NCBI GenBank assembly: GCA_038142205.1
Contig: JAYQJO010000001.1
Span: 744,001 to 808,000, forward strand
Direction of reading: 5' to 3'
Source of the DNA: UBA7359 sp038142205
GTDB lineage: Bacteria > Pseudomonadota > Gammaproteobacteria > Eutrophobiales > Eutrophobiaceae
DNA: 64,000 bases
Shown here in pieces: positions 8,792-18,813 of the stretch. The translations under genes and the position numbers were made by a program. Below the pieces are notes generated by a model that was not told the DNA's origin, did no database searches, and worked only from the letters and a program-made list of their open reading frames with translations. The first letter of the stretch is position 1. Each line of letters starts with the position of its first letter.

Positions 8792-8843
8792 CGCGCGAAC
8801 ACATAATTTGTTGTTATGGAGCCTCCTTTAAAGGCCTCGTGTG

Positions 8844-8894
8844 TTTCTTATATGCTTCGCGCGCATGTAGCTCCTATAATTCATATATAAGAAA
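8844..8894. repeat. Inverted repeat between convergent genes
   Basis: A perfect 10-bp inverted repeat (TTTCTTATAT at 8844-8853 with its complement at 8885-8894) encloses a 31-base loop rich in GCGC. It sits between the convergent S9 peptidase and isocitrate dehydrogenase ends. It may act as a bidirectional terminator, though no T-tract follows. Confidence 0.35.
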
Positions 8895-8923
8895 TTAAAG
8901 CGAGCTATATTCCAGAAAAATAT

Positions 8924-10003
8924 TTATCCTAAATTACTAATAAGCGCCTTTGTATATTCTTTTGTATTCGCCGTTCCCTGTAGATCGCCTGTACGGGTTT
9001 CAGGTTTACTTAAGGTTTCTTTAATCGCGTTACGTAATTTATCACCTAACTGTTTTTCGTCTATATGATCGAGCATCATTGCTGCAGCAAGGAGCAGGGC
9101 AGTTGGGTTTGCAATACCCTGACCTGCGATATCCGGTGCTGTACCATGCACTGCTTCAAAGATAGCGGCATCTTTACCAATGTTGCCGCCCGGTGCGAGA
9201 CCTAAACCGCCGACCAATCCAGCAATTTCATCAGACAAGATATCGCCAAACATGTTAGTCGTCAGGATCATGTCGAACTGTCCTGGGTTCGTTACTAATT
9301 GCATAGCAGTATTATCGACAATACGATCTTCAATTTCTAATTGGCCTTCGTATTCTTTACTGACTTCTCTTGCTGTTTCGAGAAACAAACCCGTTAGTTT
9401 CTTTAATATATTAGCTTTATGAACAATAGTGATTTTTTTACGATTATTCTTTATGGCGTAGTCGCAAGTGAATTTGGCGATATTTCGACAACCTGAGCGC
9501 GTAATAATACCAGATGCTTCCGCTACCGCTTTTGGATCATCATCAATAGGGATGTAGTGTTCAACACCGACATAAAAGCCTTGTGTGTTTTCTCGAATTA
9601 AAACGATATCGATGTTGTCGTATCGACGGCGGTCATGCAGATAGGAAACAGCCGGTCTGACATTCGCGTACAGTTTAAATTCTTCTCTCAGGCGTACGTT
9701 TGCAGAACGAAAACCGTCACCAATAGGCGTGCCCAATGGTGCTTTTAAAGCAAGCCTGGTTTTATGGATATTATCCAGCATGTCTTGAGGAAGCGGGTCC
9801 CCTGATTCTTCAAAAGCTTGTAAGCCTGCTTTATAACGGTGCCATTCAAAGTTTGCACCGAGTGCTTCAAGGATCTCTACTGTTGCGTCGAGTATTTCCG
9901 GACCGATACCATCGCCTTCAATTAATGTTGCTGGTGTTGTTTTAATAGTGGTTCTCCCATATATCTTTATATTCTGAAACGCTTTCGAATCAGAATTATT
10001 CAT
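8924..10003 (-). CDS. NAD-type isocitrate dehydrogenase (isocitrate/isopropylmalate dehydrogenase family)
   Basis: A 359-residue beta-decarboxylating dehydrogenase. It opens with TLIEGDGIGPE. The substrate-binding segment reads SANVRLREEFKLYANVRP, as in NAD-dependent isocitrate dehydrogenases of the mitochondrial IDH3 type rather than LeuB. Metal-binding aspartates fall in the FGDILSDEIAGL segment. The cofactor loop HGTAPDIAGQGIANPT lacks the lysine and tyrosine of NADP enzymes. It would convert isocitrate to 2-oxoglutarate in the TCA cycle. A homoisocitrate or isopropylmalate dehydrogenase is the alternative, but no leucine genes are nearby. It has a 72-base gap to prc upstream of it on the map. 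Confidence 0.82.
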   Translation of the reverse strand: MNNSDSKAFQNIKIYGRTTIKTTPATLIEGDGIGPEILDATVEILEALGANFEWHRYKAGLQAFEESGDPLPQDMLDNIHKTRLALKAPLGTPIGDGFRSANVRLREEFKLYANVRPAVSYLHDRRRYDNIDIVLIRENTQGFYVGVEHYIPIDDDPKAVAEASGIITRSGCRNIAKFTCDYAIKNNRKKITIVHKANILKKLTGLFLETAREVSKEYEGQLEIEDRIVDNTAMQLVTNPGQFDMILTTNMFGDILSDEIAGLVGGLGLAPGGNIGKDAAIFEAVHGTAPDIAGQGIANPTALLLAAAMMLDHIDEKQLGDKLRNAIKETLSKPETRTGDLQGTANTKEYTKALISNLG

Positions 10004-10075
10004 AGTTGTTATTTAATTATTGTTACAGATTACTATTAGGCATTAACGGTTTTTCTGACTTTACCGTTCTTGTAT

Positions 10076-12157
10076 CTATTTGTTATTCCCTGGGGGTTTG
10101 ATTAAATCGTTTAATATTTCTGCTGTTTCATTCAATAATACATCAATGGGTTCATTTTCTTCATCGTTTTCCGTGATTTGACTTGGATCGAATTCTTCGT
10201 CGTCTTTTAATGGCGGTAGCCCCTTTTCTGCGCGCATTGCATTTTCAATGCCTTTTTTTGCAGCCAGTATTTTTTCGCGCTCTGCTTTACGCTTGCTTTG
10301 TAATAATGGAATTTCTTTTCGTTCACTGGCTTCACGTTGCAAATAAACATCATCCATTAATAATTGAAATAATTTATTTTGCTTGATGCGTTTTTCATGT
10401 TCTTCTTTGGCGATAATGAAACTATCAATAGGCGCGCTTGCTGGATAATAGCGCGCTGCTTTAACTTGATCCCAGGGTAGGGCGTTTTCGTATGCTCTTT
10501 CGCCTTGATCCGATGAATCTTCCGCTGTGGGGAAAATAATATCGGGGATAACGCCTTTATATTGATTGCTACCACCACTGACACGAAAGAATTGCGCTAT
10601 TGTTGTTTTTAATCGCCCATGGTCTTCACCGCTTTCTTTTATAAAGCGATTGAGATCAATAACGTTTTGTACTGTGCCTTTTCCAAAAGTAGGTTCGCCA
10701 ACAATAATACCTCTACGATAATCCTGAATAGCTCCGGCAAAAATTTCTGAGGCAGATGCACTGTAGCGGTCAACTAACACAGCCAATGGTCCTGGGTAGC
10801 TAATTCCCGGCTCCGGGTCATAATTAACATCAACCCTGCCAGATGCATCTTTAGTTTGTACAACCGGGCCTTGATCAATAAACAATCCCGTTAATTCCAA
10901 TGCTTCTGATAAAGAACCGCCGCCATTATTACGTAAATCGACAATCAGCCCATCGATATCCTCTTTTAGCATTTCCTTGATTAATTTACGTACATCTCTT
11001 GAGGTGCTTTTATAATCTTTTCTACCTTCTGCTTGAGCGGCAAAATCGATATAGAAAGTGGGTAAATCAATAACGCCGATTTTAGTATTGCTTTCCGGTA
11101 TTTCTATAATGCTTGAACTTGCATCTTGTTCTTCTAGTTTAATTTTTTCCCGCGTCAACATGATGGTTTTAGAAGGGCCTTCCGGGCCTGTTCCTTTTGG
11201 TAAAACTTCCAGTTTGATAACCGTGCCTTTTGGTCCGCGTATTTGATCAACAACATCATCTAGTCGCCAGCCAATAACATCGATAATTTTACCGTCTTTA
11301 TCCTGACCTACACCAATGATACGATCATCGGCACCAATTTGTCCGCTTAATTCAGCGGGGCCACCGGTAATAACTTTGACTACTTGTGTGTAATCATTTT
11401 CAGCACGTAATACTGCGCCAATACCTTCTAGTGACAGGCGCATACTGATATCAAAGTTTTCGGAAGTGCGTGGTGAGAAGTAAGCCGTATGCGGTTCTAT
11501 TGACGTTGTATAAGCGTTGATAAAAGATTGGAAAACATCGTTTGAATTAAGCTGGAAAGTACTGTTACGAATCCTTTCATATCGCGAAGATAATGTTTTC
11601 TTTATCTCATCATCATCTTTCTTTGTGAGCTGTAGATTCAAAACATCATTTTTAACGCGTTTGCGCCACAACTCATCCTGTTCCGTGCGAGTATTCGACC
11701 AATCATCATCACGTCGGTCAAAACGGTAAGATTCATCAATAGTGAAATCAAATTTTTGCTCTAATGTTTTAAGTGCAAAATCAATGCGTTCATCAACACG
11801 TTGCCTATAGCGTTTGAATATATTGTATGCCGGACTTAAATCTGACTTCATGATTGCATCGTCAATTTTGAATCGATAGGGCTCGAACTCCAAAATGTCA
11901 GATTTAAGAAAATAGGCTTTATTTTGATCCAGGTTTTCTAGGTAATGTTTATAGATTGAACTAGAAAGTTGGTCGTCCAGTTCTGTTTTTTTGTAATGAT
12001 ACGTCGTCAGGATGTGGGTGATTAATTCGCTTGCTCTAATGTGCTTATTTTCAGGTTCTAGTTCTGAAATCGAAACAGTACGAACTTCAGCGGTGACGCC
12101 AGTACTAATGACAAGTAACGCTGTCGTAAAAAAGGAAGTTAGTTTTTTATTTAGCAA
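10076..12157 (-). CDS. prc: Tail-specific carboxy-terminal processing protease Prc (Tsp)
   Basis: A 693-residue periplasmic serine protease of family S41A with an N-terminal signal peptide (cleavage near residue 23). A long alpha-helical N-terminal region precedes a PDZ domain at about 240-325. The catalytic core has LRNNGGGSLSEAL, SASASE at 466-471 (nucleophile) and the general-base Lys493 in FGKGTVQ. The C-terminal DUF3340-like helical tail is charged. Length matches E. coli Prc (682). Prc degrades proteins with nonpolar C-termini and trims penicillin-binding protein 3 and murein hydrolases, often with NlpI. The neighbouring TPR gene could be an NlpI-like partner, which is inference. Confidence 0.95.
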   Translation of the reverse strand: MLNKKLTSFFTTALLVISTGVTAEVRTVSISELEPENKHIRASELITHILTTYHYKKTELDDQLSSSIYKHYLENLDQNKAYFLKSDILEFEPYRFKIDDAIMKSDLSPAYNIFKRYRQRVDERIDFALKTLEQKFDFTIDESYRFDRRDDDWSNTRTEQDELWRKRVKNDVLNLQLTKKDDDEIKKTLSSRYERIRNSTFQLNSNDVFQSFINAYTTSIEPHTAYFSPRTSENFDISMRLSLEGIGAVLRAENDYTQVVKVITGGPAELSGQIGADDRIIGVGQDKDGKIIDVIGWRLDDVVDQIRGPKGTVIKLEVLPKGTGPEGPSKTIMLTREKIKLEEQDASSSIIEIPESNTKIGVIDLPTFYIDFAAQAEGRKDYKSTSRDVRKLIKEMLKEDIDGLIVDLRNNGGGSLSEALELTGLFIDQGPVVQTKDASGRVDVNYDPEPGISYPGPLAVLVDRYSASASEIFAGAIQDYRRGIIVGEPTFGKGTVQNVIDLNRFIKESGEDHGRLKTTIAQFFRVSGGSNQYKGVIPDIIFPTAEDSSDQGERAYENALPWDQVKAARYYPASAPIDSFIIAKEEHEKRIKQNKLFQLLMDDVYLQREASERKEIPLLQSKRKAEREKILAAKKGIENAMRAEKGLPPLKDDEEFDPSQITENDEENEPIDVLLNETAEILNDLIKPPGNNK

Positions 12158-12283
12158 GATAAATTTTACTCAATTGATTGATTTTTAGGCATTTTACCGT
12201 GTTTTCTTTAAATACAGTTCTTATATTAGTATGAATGAAGACTCATTGACCATCATTCAGTTTAATAAATAAGCAAAAAACAT

Positions 12284-12751
12284 TCATTTTTCAGTCTTTC
12301 TTTCATTTTCAAGCGTTAATTTTTCTATTAAAACCTGAATTTCATCACCTTTTTTCGTGTCTCCGCCGAGGAAACTGGGTGCTTCATGGTAGTAATCCAT
12401 CAGATCATCTAGGATTTCAAGGTTATGTGGGTCTAGTTCATTTGCTTTTTCAAGATGAAGAAGTGTCTTTTTAGCGTAACCCATAGCCTTAAACCAGTTT
12501 GCCTGTTCTGCTTCGCGACCATAGCTAACGGCTAGGATATGGTGATACTTAGCCATTTCAGGCTCTTTCTCCACAGCTACTTTAAGATCTGTAATCGCTT
12601 CTTCGTAATGTTTCTTTTCATAATGTGATAGAGCAGAGAAATATAAAGCTTCTGTGTCAATTTCGTTCGTATTATTTGCGATAGCGAGTCCATTTATCTG
12701 GAGTAGGTAAATGAAAACAAAGCGATTAATTAACTTTTTTTTACTGAACAT
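12284..12751 (-). CDS. Secreted TPR-repeat protein
   Basis: A 155-residue protein with a signal peptide (hydrophobic stretch about residues 10-25, probable cut after AIA) and two to three TPR units. ALYFSALSHYEKKHYEEAITDLKVAVE lies at about 35-62, followed by ..KYHHILAVSYGREAEQ and LLHLEKANELDPHNLEILDDLMDYY. The later part (APSFLGGDTKKGDE) resembles small periplasmic TPR proteins seen in other gammaproteobacteria. It lies upstream of prc on the same strand, 126 bases away, so shared expression is possible. The function is unknown. Confidence 0.7.
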   Translation of the reverse strand: MFSKKKLINRFVFIYLLQINGLAIANNTNEIDTEALYFSALSHYEKKHYEEAITDLKVAVEKEPEMAKYHHILAVSYGREAEQANWFKAMGYAKKTLLHLEKANELDPHNLEILDDLMDYYHEAPSFLGGDTKKGDEIQVLIEKLTLENERKTEK

Positions 12752-12837
12752 TCCTAATAGAGCAACATAAATAATATTGTTCGTTTAATAGTTTTTTATT
12801 AAATATTAATCAAGAAAAGATATTCTAATACGAGTAA

Positions 12838-12865
12838 CAGCCTTCTTAAAAATTTAAGAAGGCTG
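12838..12865 (-). terminator. Strong hairpin downstream of the FKBP gene
   Basis: A perfect 13-bp inverted repeat with a two-base loop (arms 12838-12850 and 12853-12865; CAGCCTTCTTAAA and its complement). It starts 18 bases after the FKBP stop, between it and the TPR gene. Only a short TT follows the stem on the minus strand, so it may be a terminator or an mRNA-stabilising hairpin. Confidence 0.6.
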
Positions 12866-12882
12866 CCATGATTAATACATTG

Positions 12883-13554
12883 TTATTTAATTTCCAGTAG
12901 TTCGATATCGAAAATTAAAGTCGAGTTTGGTGTAATTACTTTACCTGCGCCTCGCTCGCCATAGGCCAGGTGAGGCGGAACATAGATTTGCCATTTTGAA
13001 CCAACTGGCATCATCATTAACGCTTCCTGCCAGCCTTTAATAACCTTACCGATGCCTAGAGTAGCAGGCTCTCCTCGTGCATAAGAACTATCGAATTCTG
13101 TGCCATCAATGAGCGTGCCACGATAATTTACTACGACATTGCTGCTTCCTGTCGGTATTTCACCTTCTCCCGCAGTGATGACTTTATATTGAAGTCCAGT
13201 ATCTAATGTTTTAACACCGTCTTTATTTTTATTTTCGTTAAGGAATTTTTCGCCTATTTCTTTATTTTTTGAAGCTGTTGCAGCGATTTCTTTCTGCTCT
13301 TTTAATTGATAGGCAGTCAGAACCTGTTCCATTTCATCTTTGCTTAATTTCAACTCATTATTGTTTAAAACATCTCCGACAGCCTGAAGGAAAGCAGCAT
13401 TATCGAGATCGATACCTTGACGAGAAACACTTTGACCAAAGAAAATTCCCATAGAATAGCTCAGTTTTTCCTTATCGGATTCAACTTTCGCTGCATGCGC
13501 ATGAATAAATGTGAAACTTAACGTTAGTACAAGCGCAGATTTTAAAATTTTCAT
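12883..13554 (-). CDS. FKBP-type peptidyl-prolyl cis-trans isomerase (FkpA/Mip-like)
   Basis: A 223-residue secreted foldase. A signal peptide (residues 1-21, ending AHA) is followed by the dimerising helical N-terminal domain (LSYSMGIFFGQSVSRQGIDLD) and a long linking helix rich in Lys/Glu. The FKBP domain runs from about residue 118 to the end, with VNYRGTLIDGTEFDSSYARGEP, VIKGWQEALMMMPVGSKWQIYVPPHLAYGERGAG and TLIFDIELLEI. Active-site Tyr, Asp, Phe and Trp positions are kept. It acts in periplasmic protein folding. The layout matches E. coli FkpA and Legionella Mip, and I cannot choose between the two names. Confidence 0.92.
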   Translation of the reverse strand: MKILKSALVLTLSFTFIHAHAAKVESDKEKLSYSMGIFFGQSVSRQGIDLDNAAFLQAVGDVLNNNELKLSKDEMEQVLTAYQLKEQKEIAATASKNKEIGEKFLNENKNKDGVKTLDTGLQYKVITAGEGEIPTGSSNVVVNYRGTLIDGTEFDSSYARGEPATLGIGKVIKGWQEALMMMPVGSKWQIYVPPHLAYGERGAGKVITPNSTLIFDIELLEIK

Positions 13555-13706
13555 AAAAGCCTCTAATTATTTTTGATTAATAGATATTGAACTATGGTTA
13601 TTAGTGGGAAGGAATTGATTTATGTTCCCATAAAAGAGTTAATTCGCCAAGTGGCTATTAGTTTTATTAGCTTGTACGGTTCTCAATTTTGTAAACTTTA
13701 CCGGCG

Positions 13707-14681
13707 CTAAGCTATTGTTTGAATTGCTTCATCAAGAAATTGAATTCCTTTTTTATCTTTTGGAATAGCTTGTGAGAGTAGTTGTCGATATCTTCGTGCT
13801 CCGGGCTGTCCCTGATATAAACCAATAATGTGCCGTGTCATATTTTTTATTCGTTCGCCTTTGTCTAGCTGGTCGGCAACATAATCTCTGTAATGATTTA
13901 ATATATCAAAACGCGTTTGTACCTCTTCTGCATTGCCAAATATTTCTTTATCCGCTTGCATCAACATGTAGGGATTTTGATAAGCAGCTCTACCTACCAT
14001 AACGCCATCGACATGATTTAATTGAGACTTAATTTGATCAGCTTCTGTGAATCCGCCATTTATCGTGATACTTAAATTCGAGAAGTCCTGCTTAATTTGA
14101 TAGACACGCGGATAATTTAACGGTGGGATTTCCCTGTTTTCTTTTGGGCTTAAACCACTCAGGATCGCTTTTCTTGCATGGATAATATAAGTATCACAAC
14201 CACTCTTGTGTGTTGTATCAATAAAGTCATATAAGAATTCATATGAGTCCAAATCATCAATGCCAATGCGGGTTTTTATCGTGACAGGAAGAGCAGTTGT
14301 TGATTTAATTTTATTAACACATTCAGCGACCAGGTTTTTATTCGACATTAAACATGCGCCGAATTGACCGTTTTGTACTCTATCGCTGGGGCAACCAATG
14401 TTAAGATTAACTTCATCATAGCCTTCGTCTTCAGCCATTTTTGCGCATTGCGCTAAATCCTCAGGATTACTACCGCCAAGTTGTATAGCAAGAGGATGTT
14501 CTACATCATTAAATTTCAGAAAGCGTTGTCGATCACCGTGAATCAACGCGCCAGTTGTAATCATCTCGGTATAGAGCACGGCATGTTTCGACAATAAACG
14601 CATAAAGAACCTGAAGTGCTTGTCTGTATGATCCATCATGGGAGCAATGGAGAGACGTCGATCAAAATTTTGATGTGTCAT
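13707..14681 (-). CDS. dusA: tRNA-dihydrouridine(20/20a) synthase DusA
   Basis: A 324-residue FMN-dependent TIM-barrel enzyme that reduces U20 and U20a in tRNA D-loops. It opens with the DusA-type LSIAPMMDHTDKHFR. The catalytic cysteine is in NIGCPSDRVQNGQFGACLM at about residue 110. The TIKTRIGIDD, IHARKAILSGLSPKENR and NGGF motifs are typical of DusA rather than DusB or DusC. VMVGRAAYQNPY gives the FMN phosphate site. It lies five bases downstream of mutH and is the last gene of the map-glnD-mutH-dusA run. Confidence 0.95.
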   Translation of the reverse strand: MTHQNFDRRLSIAPMMDHTDKHFRFFMRLLSKHAVLYTEMITTGALIHGDRQRFLKFNDVEHPLAIQLGGSNPEDLAQCAKMAEDEGYDEVNLNIGCPSDRVQNGQFGACLMSNKNLVAECVNKIKSTTALPVTIKTRIGIDDLDSYEFLYDFIDTTHKSGCDTYIIHARKAILSGLSPKENREIPPLNYPRVYQIKQDFSNLSITINGGFTEADQIKSQLNHVDGVMVGRAAYQNPYMLMQADKEIFGNAEEVQTRFDILNHYRDYVADQLDKGERIKNMTRHIIGLYQGQPGARRYRQLLSQAIPKDKKGIQFLDEAIQTIA

Positions 14682-14686
14682 TTGAT

Positions 14687-15343
14687 TTATGATCGAATAA
14701 GAGTTTGAGTGAAGGACGGTCGCAAATAAAAACCACGAGGCAATGTAAGTGTGCCTGAAGATTGGTTTTTATCAGTGGTTAAACTCTTTGCGTTTGCGGC
14801 TTTGGGTCTAATTTGTAAAACATGTCCTATTGAAGAACTGATTTTATCAATTTCTCCCATGACGATCATGTCGCTTAATTCTTGCCAATCTTGTTTTAAT
14901 TGTTTTTCCTGTTCTACATCGGGTTTCCAGAGAAAAGGCGTGCCTATACGTCGTAGTGCAATAGGAGTATTTTTATTTGCCTCAAATGGAACCCATAAGA
15001 CTTCATTCAACTTATGTTTTACCAATGACTTTTCCCATGAAGAAAGTGAACTTGGATCAAGTTGAACAACGCATATATAGGTAGATTCTTTCGGCTTACC
15101 GTTGTTATCAATAGGCAAAGTTTTCAGTTCTATATCTAAGTCTATAAAATCGGGCTTAGCGGCACTTGCTGCTTCCGCGCCTAAATAATCTTCTAATAAG
15201 GTTCCAAACCAACCTTTTGCATGAACTAACGAGCTGGGAATATCGCGCTGAAGTTTGTTAGCAAGTTGTTGAATCGTTATTCCAGCAAGACTATTTGCCC
15301 GTTGCATTAATTCAATTTTATCAACAGGTGCTGACGTTTTCAT
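14687..15343 (-). CDS. mutH: DNA mismatch repair endonuclease MutH
   Basis: A 218-residue type-II-like nuclease that nicks the unmethylated strand at hemimethylated GATC sites when activated by MutL. The catalytic pattern is visible as KPDFIDLDIELKTL, with Asp, Glu and Lys as in the DxnExK motif. The AKGWFGTLLEDYLGA segment near residue 42 is the N-terminal active-site region. MutH occurs only in a subset of gammaproteobacteria that also use Dam methylase. No dam gene is in the window. It lies 15 bases after glnD and five bases before dusA, so it is probably co-transcribed. Confidence 0.95.
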   Translation of the reverse strand: MKTSAPVDKIELMQRANSLAGITIQQLANKLQRDIPSSLVHAKGWFGTLLEDYLGAEAASAAKPDFIDLDIELKTLPIDNNGKPKESTYICVVQLDPSSLSSWEKSLVKHKLNEVLWVPFEANKNTPIALRRIGTPFLWKPDVEQEKQLKQDWQELSDMIVMGEIDKISSSIGHVLQIRPKAANAKSLTTDKNQSSGTLTLPRGFYLRPSFTQTLIRS

Positions 15344-15358
15344 ACAGTCAATACTAAA

Positions 15359-18000
15359 TCAGGAAAGTGCTTCTAATACTGAGTTTTCTAAACATTCAAA
15401 TTTAAGGGGATCGTCAATAGCATTGTTTTCATCATCAACCAGATAAAATATATCTTCGACACGTTCACCATAAGTTGCAATTTTTGCACCTTGCAGGTTT
15501 ATTCCACATAGAGCCATGGCTGTACTGATTCTGGATAAAACACCGGGACGATCGATCGTGTTTACTTCCATAATAGTTCTGTTGTTTTTTTTATCGGTAT
15601 CAAACTTTACAAGATTAGGTAAGTTAAAATTTTTGATTTGTCTATTTTCGATCCAACTAGTAGGTTCTGACTTTTCTTCAGTTGATGTTAAAGCTTTCTT
15701 GACTCTGGCTTTTACTTCGTTACAGCGTTCCTCATTTTTAATACGTTTATTATCGCTTTCAAGTACAGCGAAAGTATCAAGTGTGTAACCATTTTCATTT
15801 GTAATAATTCTTGCATCAACAATATTTAAACCGAGTTTTTCTATAACTCTGGTCGCTGTAGAAAAAATGTTTTTACTGTTTGGCATATGGACAAATACAA
15901 GACTGTTACCGCGACTTGTTTTCTTGTTTACTAAAACAAGCGGGGTATCCTTGTCTTTATGTCTTATCATTCCTTGTGTTTGCCAAGCAATTTCATCCGA
16001 AGTGTGTCTGAGGAAGTATTCATCTTCGATTTCTTGCCAAAGATTAAGCACGTCTTTTTTGGGACATGTATTAAAATCTATTAAACTGAGTGCTTCTTTT
16101 TTATACTCGCTATCCAGTCTTTTTTAAGCATCGGGTCGTTTTTATCACGTCTTAATAGATGTAATGTACGTTGATACAAGCTGGTTAGAAGCATGCCGCG
16201 CCAATTATTCCAGAGTTCCGGGTTAGTGCCGCAAATGTCAGCAACAGTGAGAATATGCAAATAGTTCAGTCTAATAGGGTTTTGAACAAGGTTTGCAAAA
16301 TTCATAATGACATCGGGATCATCAAGATCTTCACGTTGTGCTATTTTGCTCATAACCAAATGATTTTCAACTAACCAGGAAACAAGTTCTGTATCGTAAT
16401 CACTTAAGCCATGTAATTTACAAAAGCTTTTTGCGTCTTTCGTTCCTAGTACTGAATGATCACCGCCACGACCTTTAGCTATGTCATGAAATAATCCTGC
16501 CAGATAAAGTAACTCAAGCTTAGGTATGGTTTTTGTAATTCCATTACAGATTGGAAACTTTTCTTTGTGTTCAGCTGTGCCAAATAAACGCAAATGTTGA
16601 ATAACACTTAATATATGCTCATCAACCGTATAAATATGAAAAAGGTCAAATTGCATGAGACCTTCAATTTTGGCAAAAGCCGGTAAGTAAGCAGATAAAA
16701 TACCATAACGATGCATCAATCTGAGCTCATGACCAACCAGATTGGGTTGCCGAATTATTTCCAGGAATAAACTTCGGTTTCTTATGTCTTTTCTGAAGCT
16801 GCTGTCTATTAAATACAAATGCTTTCTAATGAGCCGAGTAGTGCTTGCTCTGACTCCTTTTATTTTTGGGTCTTGTTGCATTAATAGAAAAATTTCGAGT
16901 AAGGCAAACGGATATCTTTTAAAAATATTTTTATTAACAACCTCTATAAAGTCATTTCTTTTTTGGAAACGTGAATTTATCGCAACAACTTTTTCTCTTC
17001 GTTTTTTATAAATTATTTCTTCCGCAAAATGTTGTAATAGGATTTCATTTAAACGGTTTATTTCGCGAGTTGTTTTGAAGTACATTTTCATAAAAGCTTC
17101 GATGCCTTTATTTTTCTCTCCTTTAAAACCAAGTAGTTCTGAAACTTTCCTCTGGTTTTCAAATAAAAGTCTATCTTCGCGACGATTTGTCACCATATGC
17201 AAGGCAAAACGTATTCGCCATAAAAAGTTCTGTCCATTACTTAAAACTTCATATTCATCACGAGTAAGAAATTTCTGTTTGATCAGGGTTTTGATATTAA
17301 GGTCACCGAATTGCCTTTCAGCAACCCAACTGATCATTTGAATATCACGCAATCCACCAGGTGATTCTTTAATATTGGGTTCAAGCTTGTTTGTTGTATC
17401 GCTGTATTTTTCATGGCGATGTTTTTGTTCTTCCAATTTTGCTTCAAAGAATTTTTTAACAGGCCAGATTTTGCTTGCTGCAGTAACTTTACGCATATCA
17501 TCATGTAGTTTCTCGTTACCACAGATGAAGCGCGATTCCATGATATTGGTAATAACAGTAATATCTTTTTTTGCTTCTGCTTTGCATTCTTTAACTGTTC
17601 TGACACTATGGCCAACTTCCAGGCCAAAATCCCACAGAAAGGTAAGGAAAGTTTGTAACTGTTGTTCAATGTCTTTTTTTAAGCGTGGTTTTTGCAGGAT
17701 CATCAAATCAATATCGGATGAGAGTAAGAGTTCATTTCGTCCATAACCACCTACAGCAACAAGACAAAGATCTTCTGAACTAATATGTTGTTGCCAAGCA
17801 AACGTTAACAACTGGTCGATAAGCCAACCTTGTTGTTTGACGACAATATCAATGTCTTCGCCCGACTTGAAATTATCCTGCAGATAACTAAAGCCATGTT
17901 TAAGCGCTTTTTTAAATAAGATGAGCGGTATTTGTTGTTTGAGACTTTTACTAAAACGATTTTTATCAAATAAAAACTTATTAGTGATTATGTTTGCCAT
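15359..18000 (-). CDS. glnD: Bifunctional [protein-PII] uridylyltransferase/uridylyl-removing enzyme GlnD, frameshifted
   Basis: GlnD modifies PII proteins in response to glutamine. The N-terminal part (18000 to 16081, 639 residues) has the nucleotidyltransferase GGYGRNELLLSSDID motif and the HD hydrolase motif LAGLFHDIAKGRGGDHS. The C-terminal part (readable from 16051 to 15359) holds two ACT domains for glutamine sensing (TRVIEKLGLNIVDARI and DRPGVLSRISTAMA). They are in different frames. One extra base in the A6 run at minus-strand 16102-16097 restores SIKKEALSLIDF and a normal length of about 880 residues. The site is an in-phase A AAA AAG heptamer. It follows map by six bases. Confidence 0.9.
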
Positions 18001-18006
18001 GGTATG

Positions 18007-18773
18007 TTAAAAATCCTCATCAGAGCGTTTCGTTAATACCTCATAACCGCTTTTAGTAACCAGAACGGTATGTTCCCATTGTGCTGACAAACTACGATCG
18101 CGAGTAACGACAGTCCATTCATCAGGAAGTAACTTAACTTGGCGTTTCCCCAGATTAATCATTGGTTCAATAGTAAAGGTCATGCCCTGTTCCAGTTTCA
18201 CTCCCGTATTGGGTCTGCCGTAATGCAGTATTTGCGGATCTTCATGGAAATTCTTCCCAATACCATGACCACAATACTCACGAACAACTGAACAGTTATT
18301 CTTTTCAGCGAGACTTTGTATGTTATAGCCGATATCACCGAGGCTAACTCCTGGCCTAATCGTTTCGATACCTTTTTTCAAGCAATCATAAGTTAGATCG
18401 ACTAGTCTTTTTGCACGGATAGAAGGTTCGCCGACAAAAAACATTTTACTACTATCACCATGATAACCATCTTTGATAACAGTGATATCAATATTAATAA
18501 TGTCGCCGTTTTTAAGCTTTTTCTCCCCGGGATACCATGACAAACAACATGATTGATCGAAGTGCAAATCGATTTTGGAAAGCCTTTATAATTTAGTGGA
18601 GCAGGGATAGCTTTTTGCTCATTGACGATGAAATCGTGGCATATTTTATCTAACTCATCTGTCGTGACGCCATTGATTACTTTGGGCCCGATCATTTCCA
18701 GTACGTTTGCTGCTAGGCGACCGGCAACACGCATTTTTTCGATTTCGTCAGCTGTTTTAATAGATATAGACAT
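18007..18773 (-). CDS. map: Methionine aminopeptidase type I, frameshifted
   Basis: The enzyme removes the initiator methionine from nascent proteins and is normally essential. The first part runs from 18773 and is correct up to HGIPG. The second part, correct from GEKKLKNGD onward, ends at 18007. Metal ligands are all in the second part: two Asp in DITVIKDGYHGD, His in GHGIGKNFHEDP, and Glu in FTIEPMI and QWEHTVLVT. One missing base in the G4 run (or the adjoining C3) at 18525-18531 would restore 255 residues, close to E. coli Map (264). The zero-frame codons CCG GGG make a C CCG GGG heptamer. It is divergent from rpsB, as in many gammaproteobacteria. Confidence 0.9.
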
Positions 18774-18813
18774 AGTTATTGTTTGTTTAAGAGAGCAGAT
18801 AGTTAGTTGTTCG

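Noticed and set aside
15359..16051. Separate ACT-domain regulator
   Set aside because: The upstream residues in its frame continue GlnD homology and no ribosome site precedes its first ATG. It is the C-terminal part of glnD.
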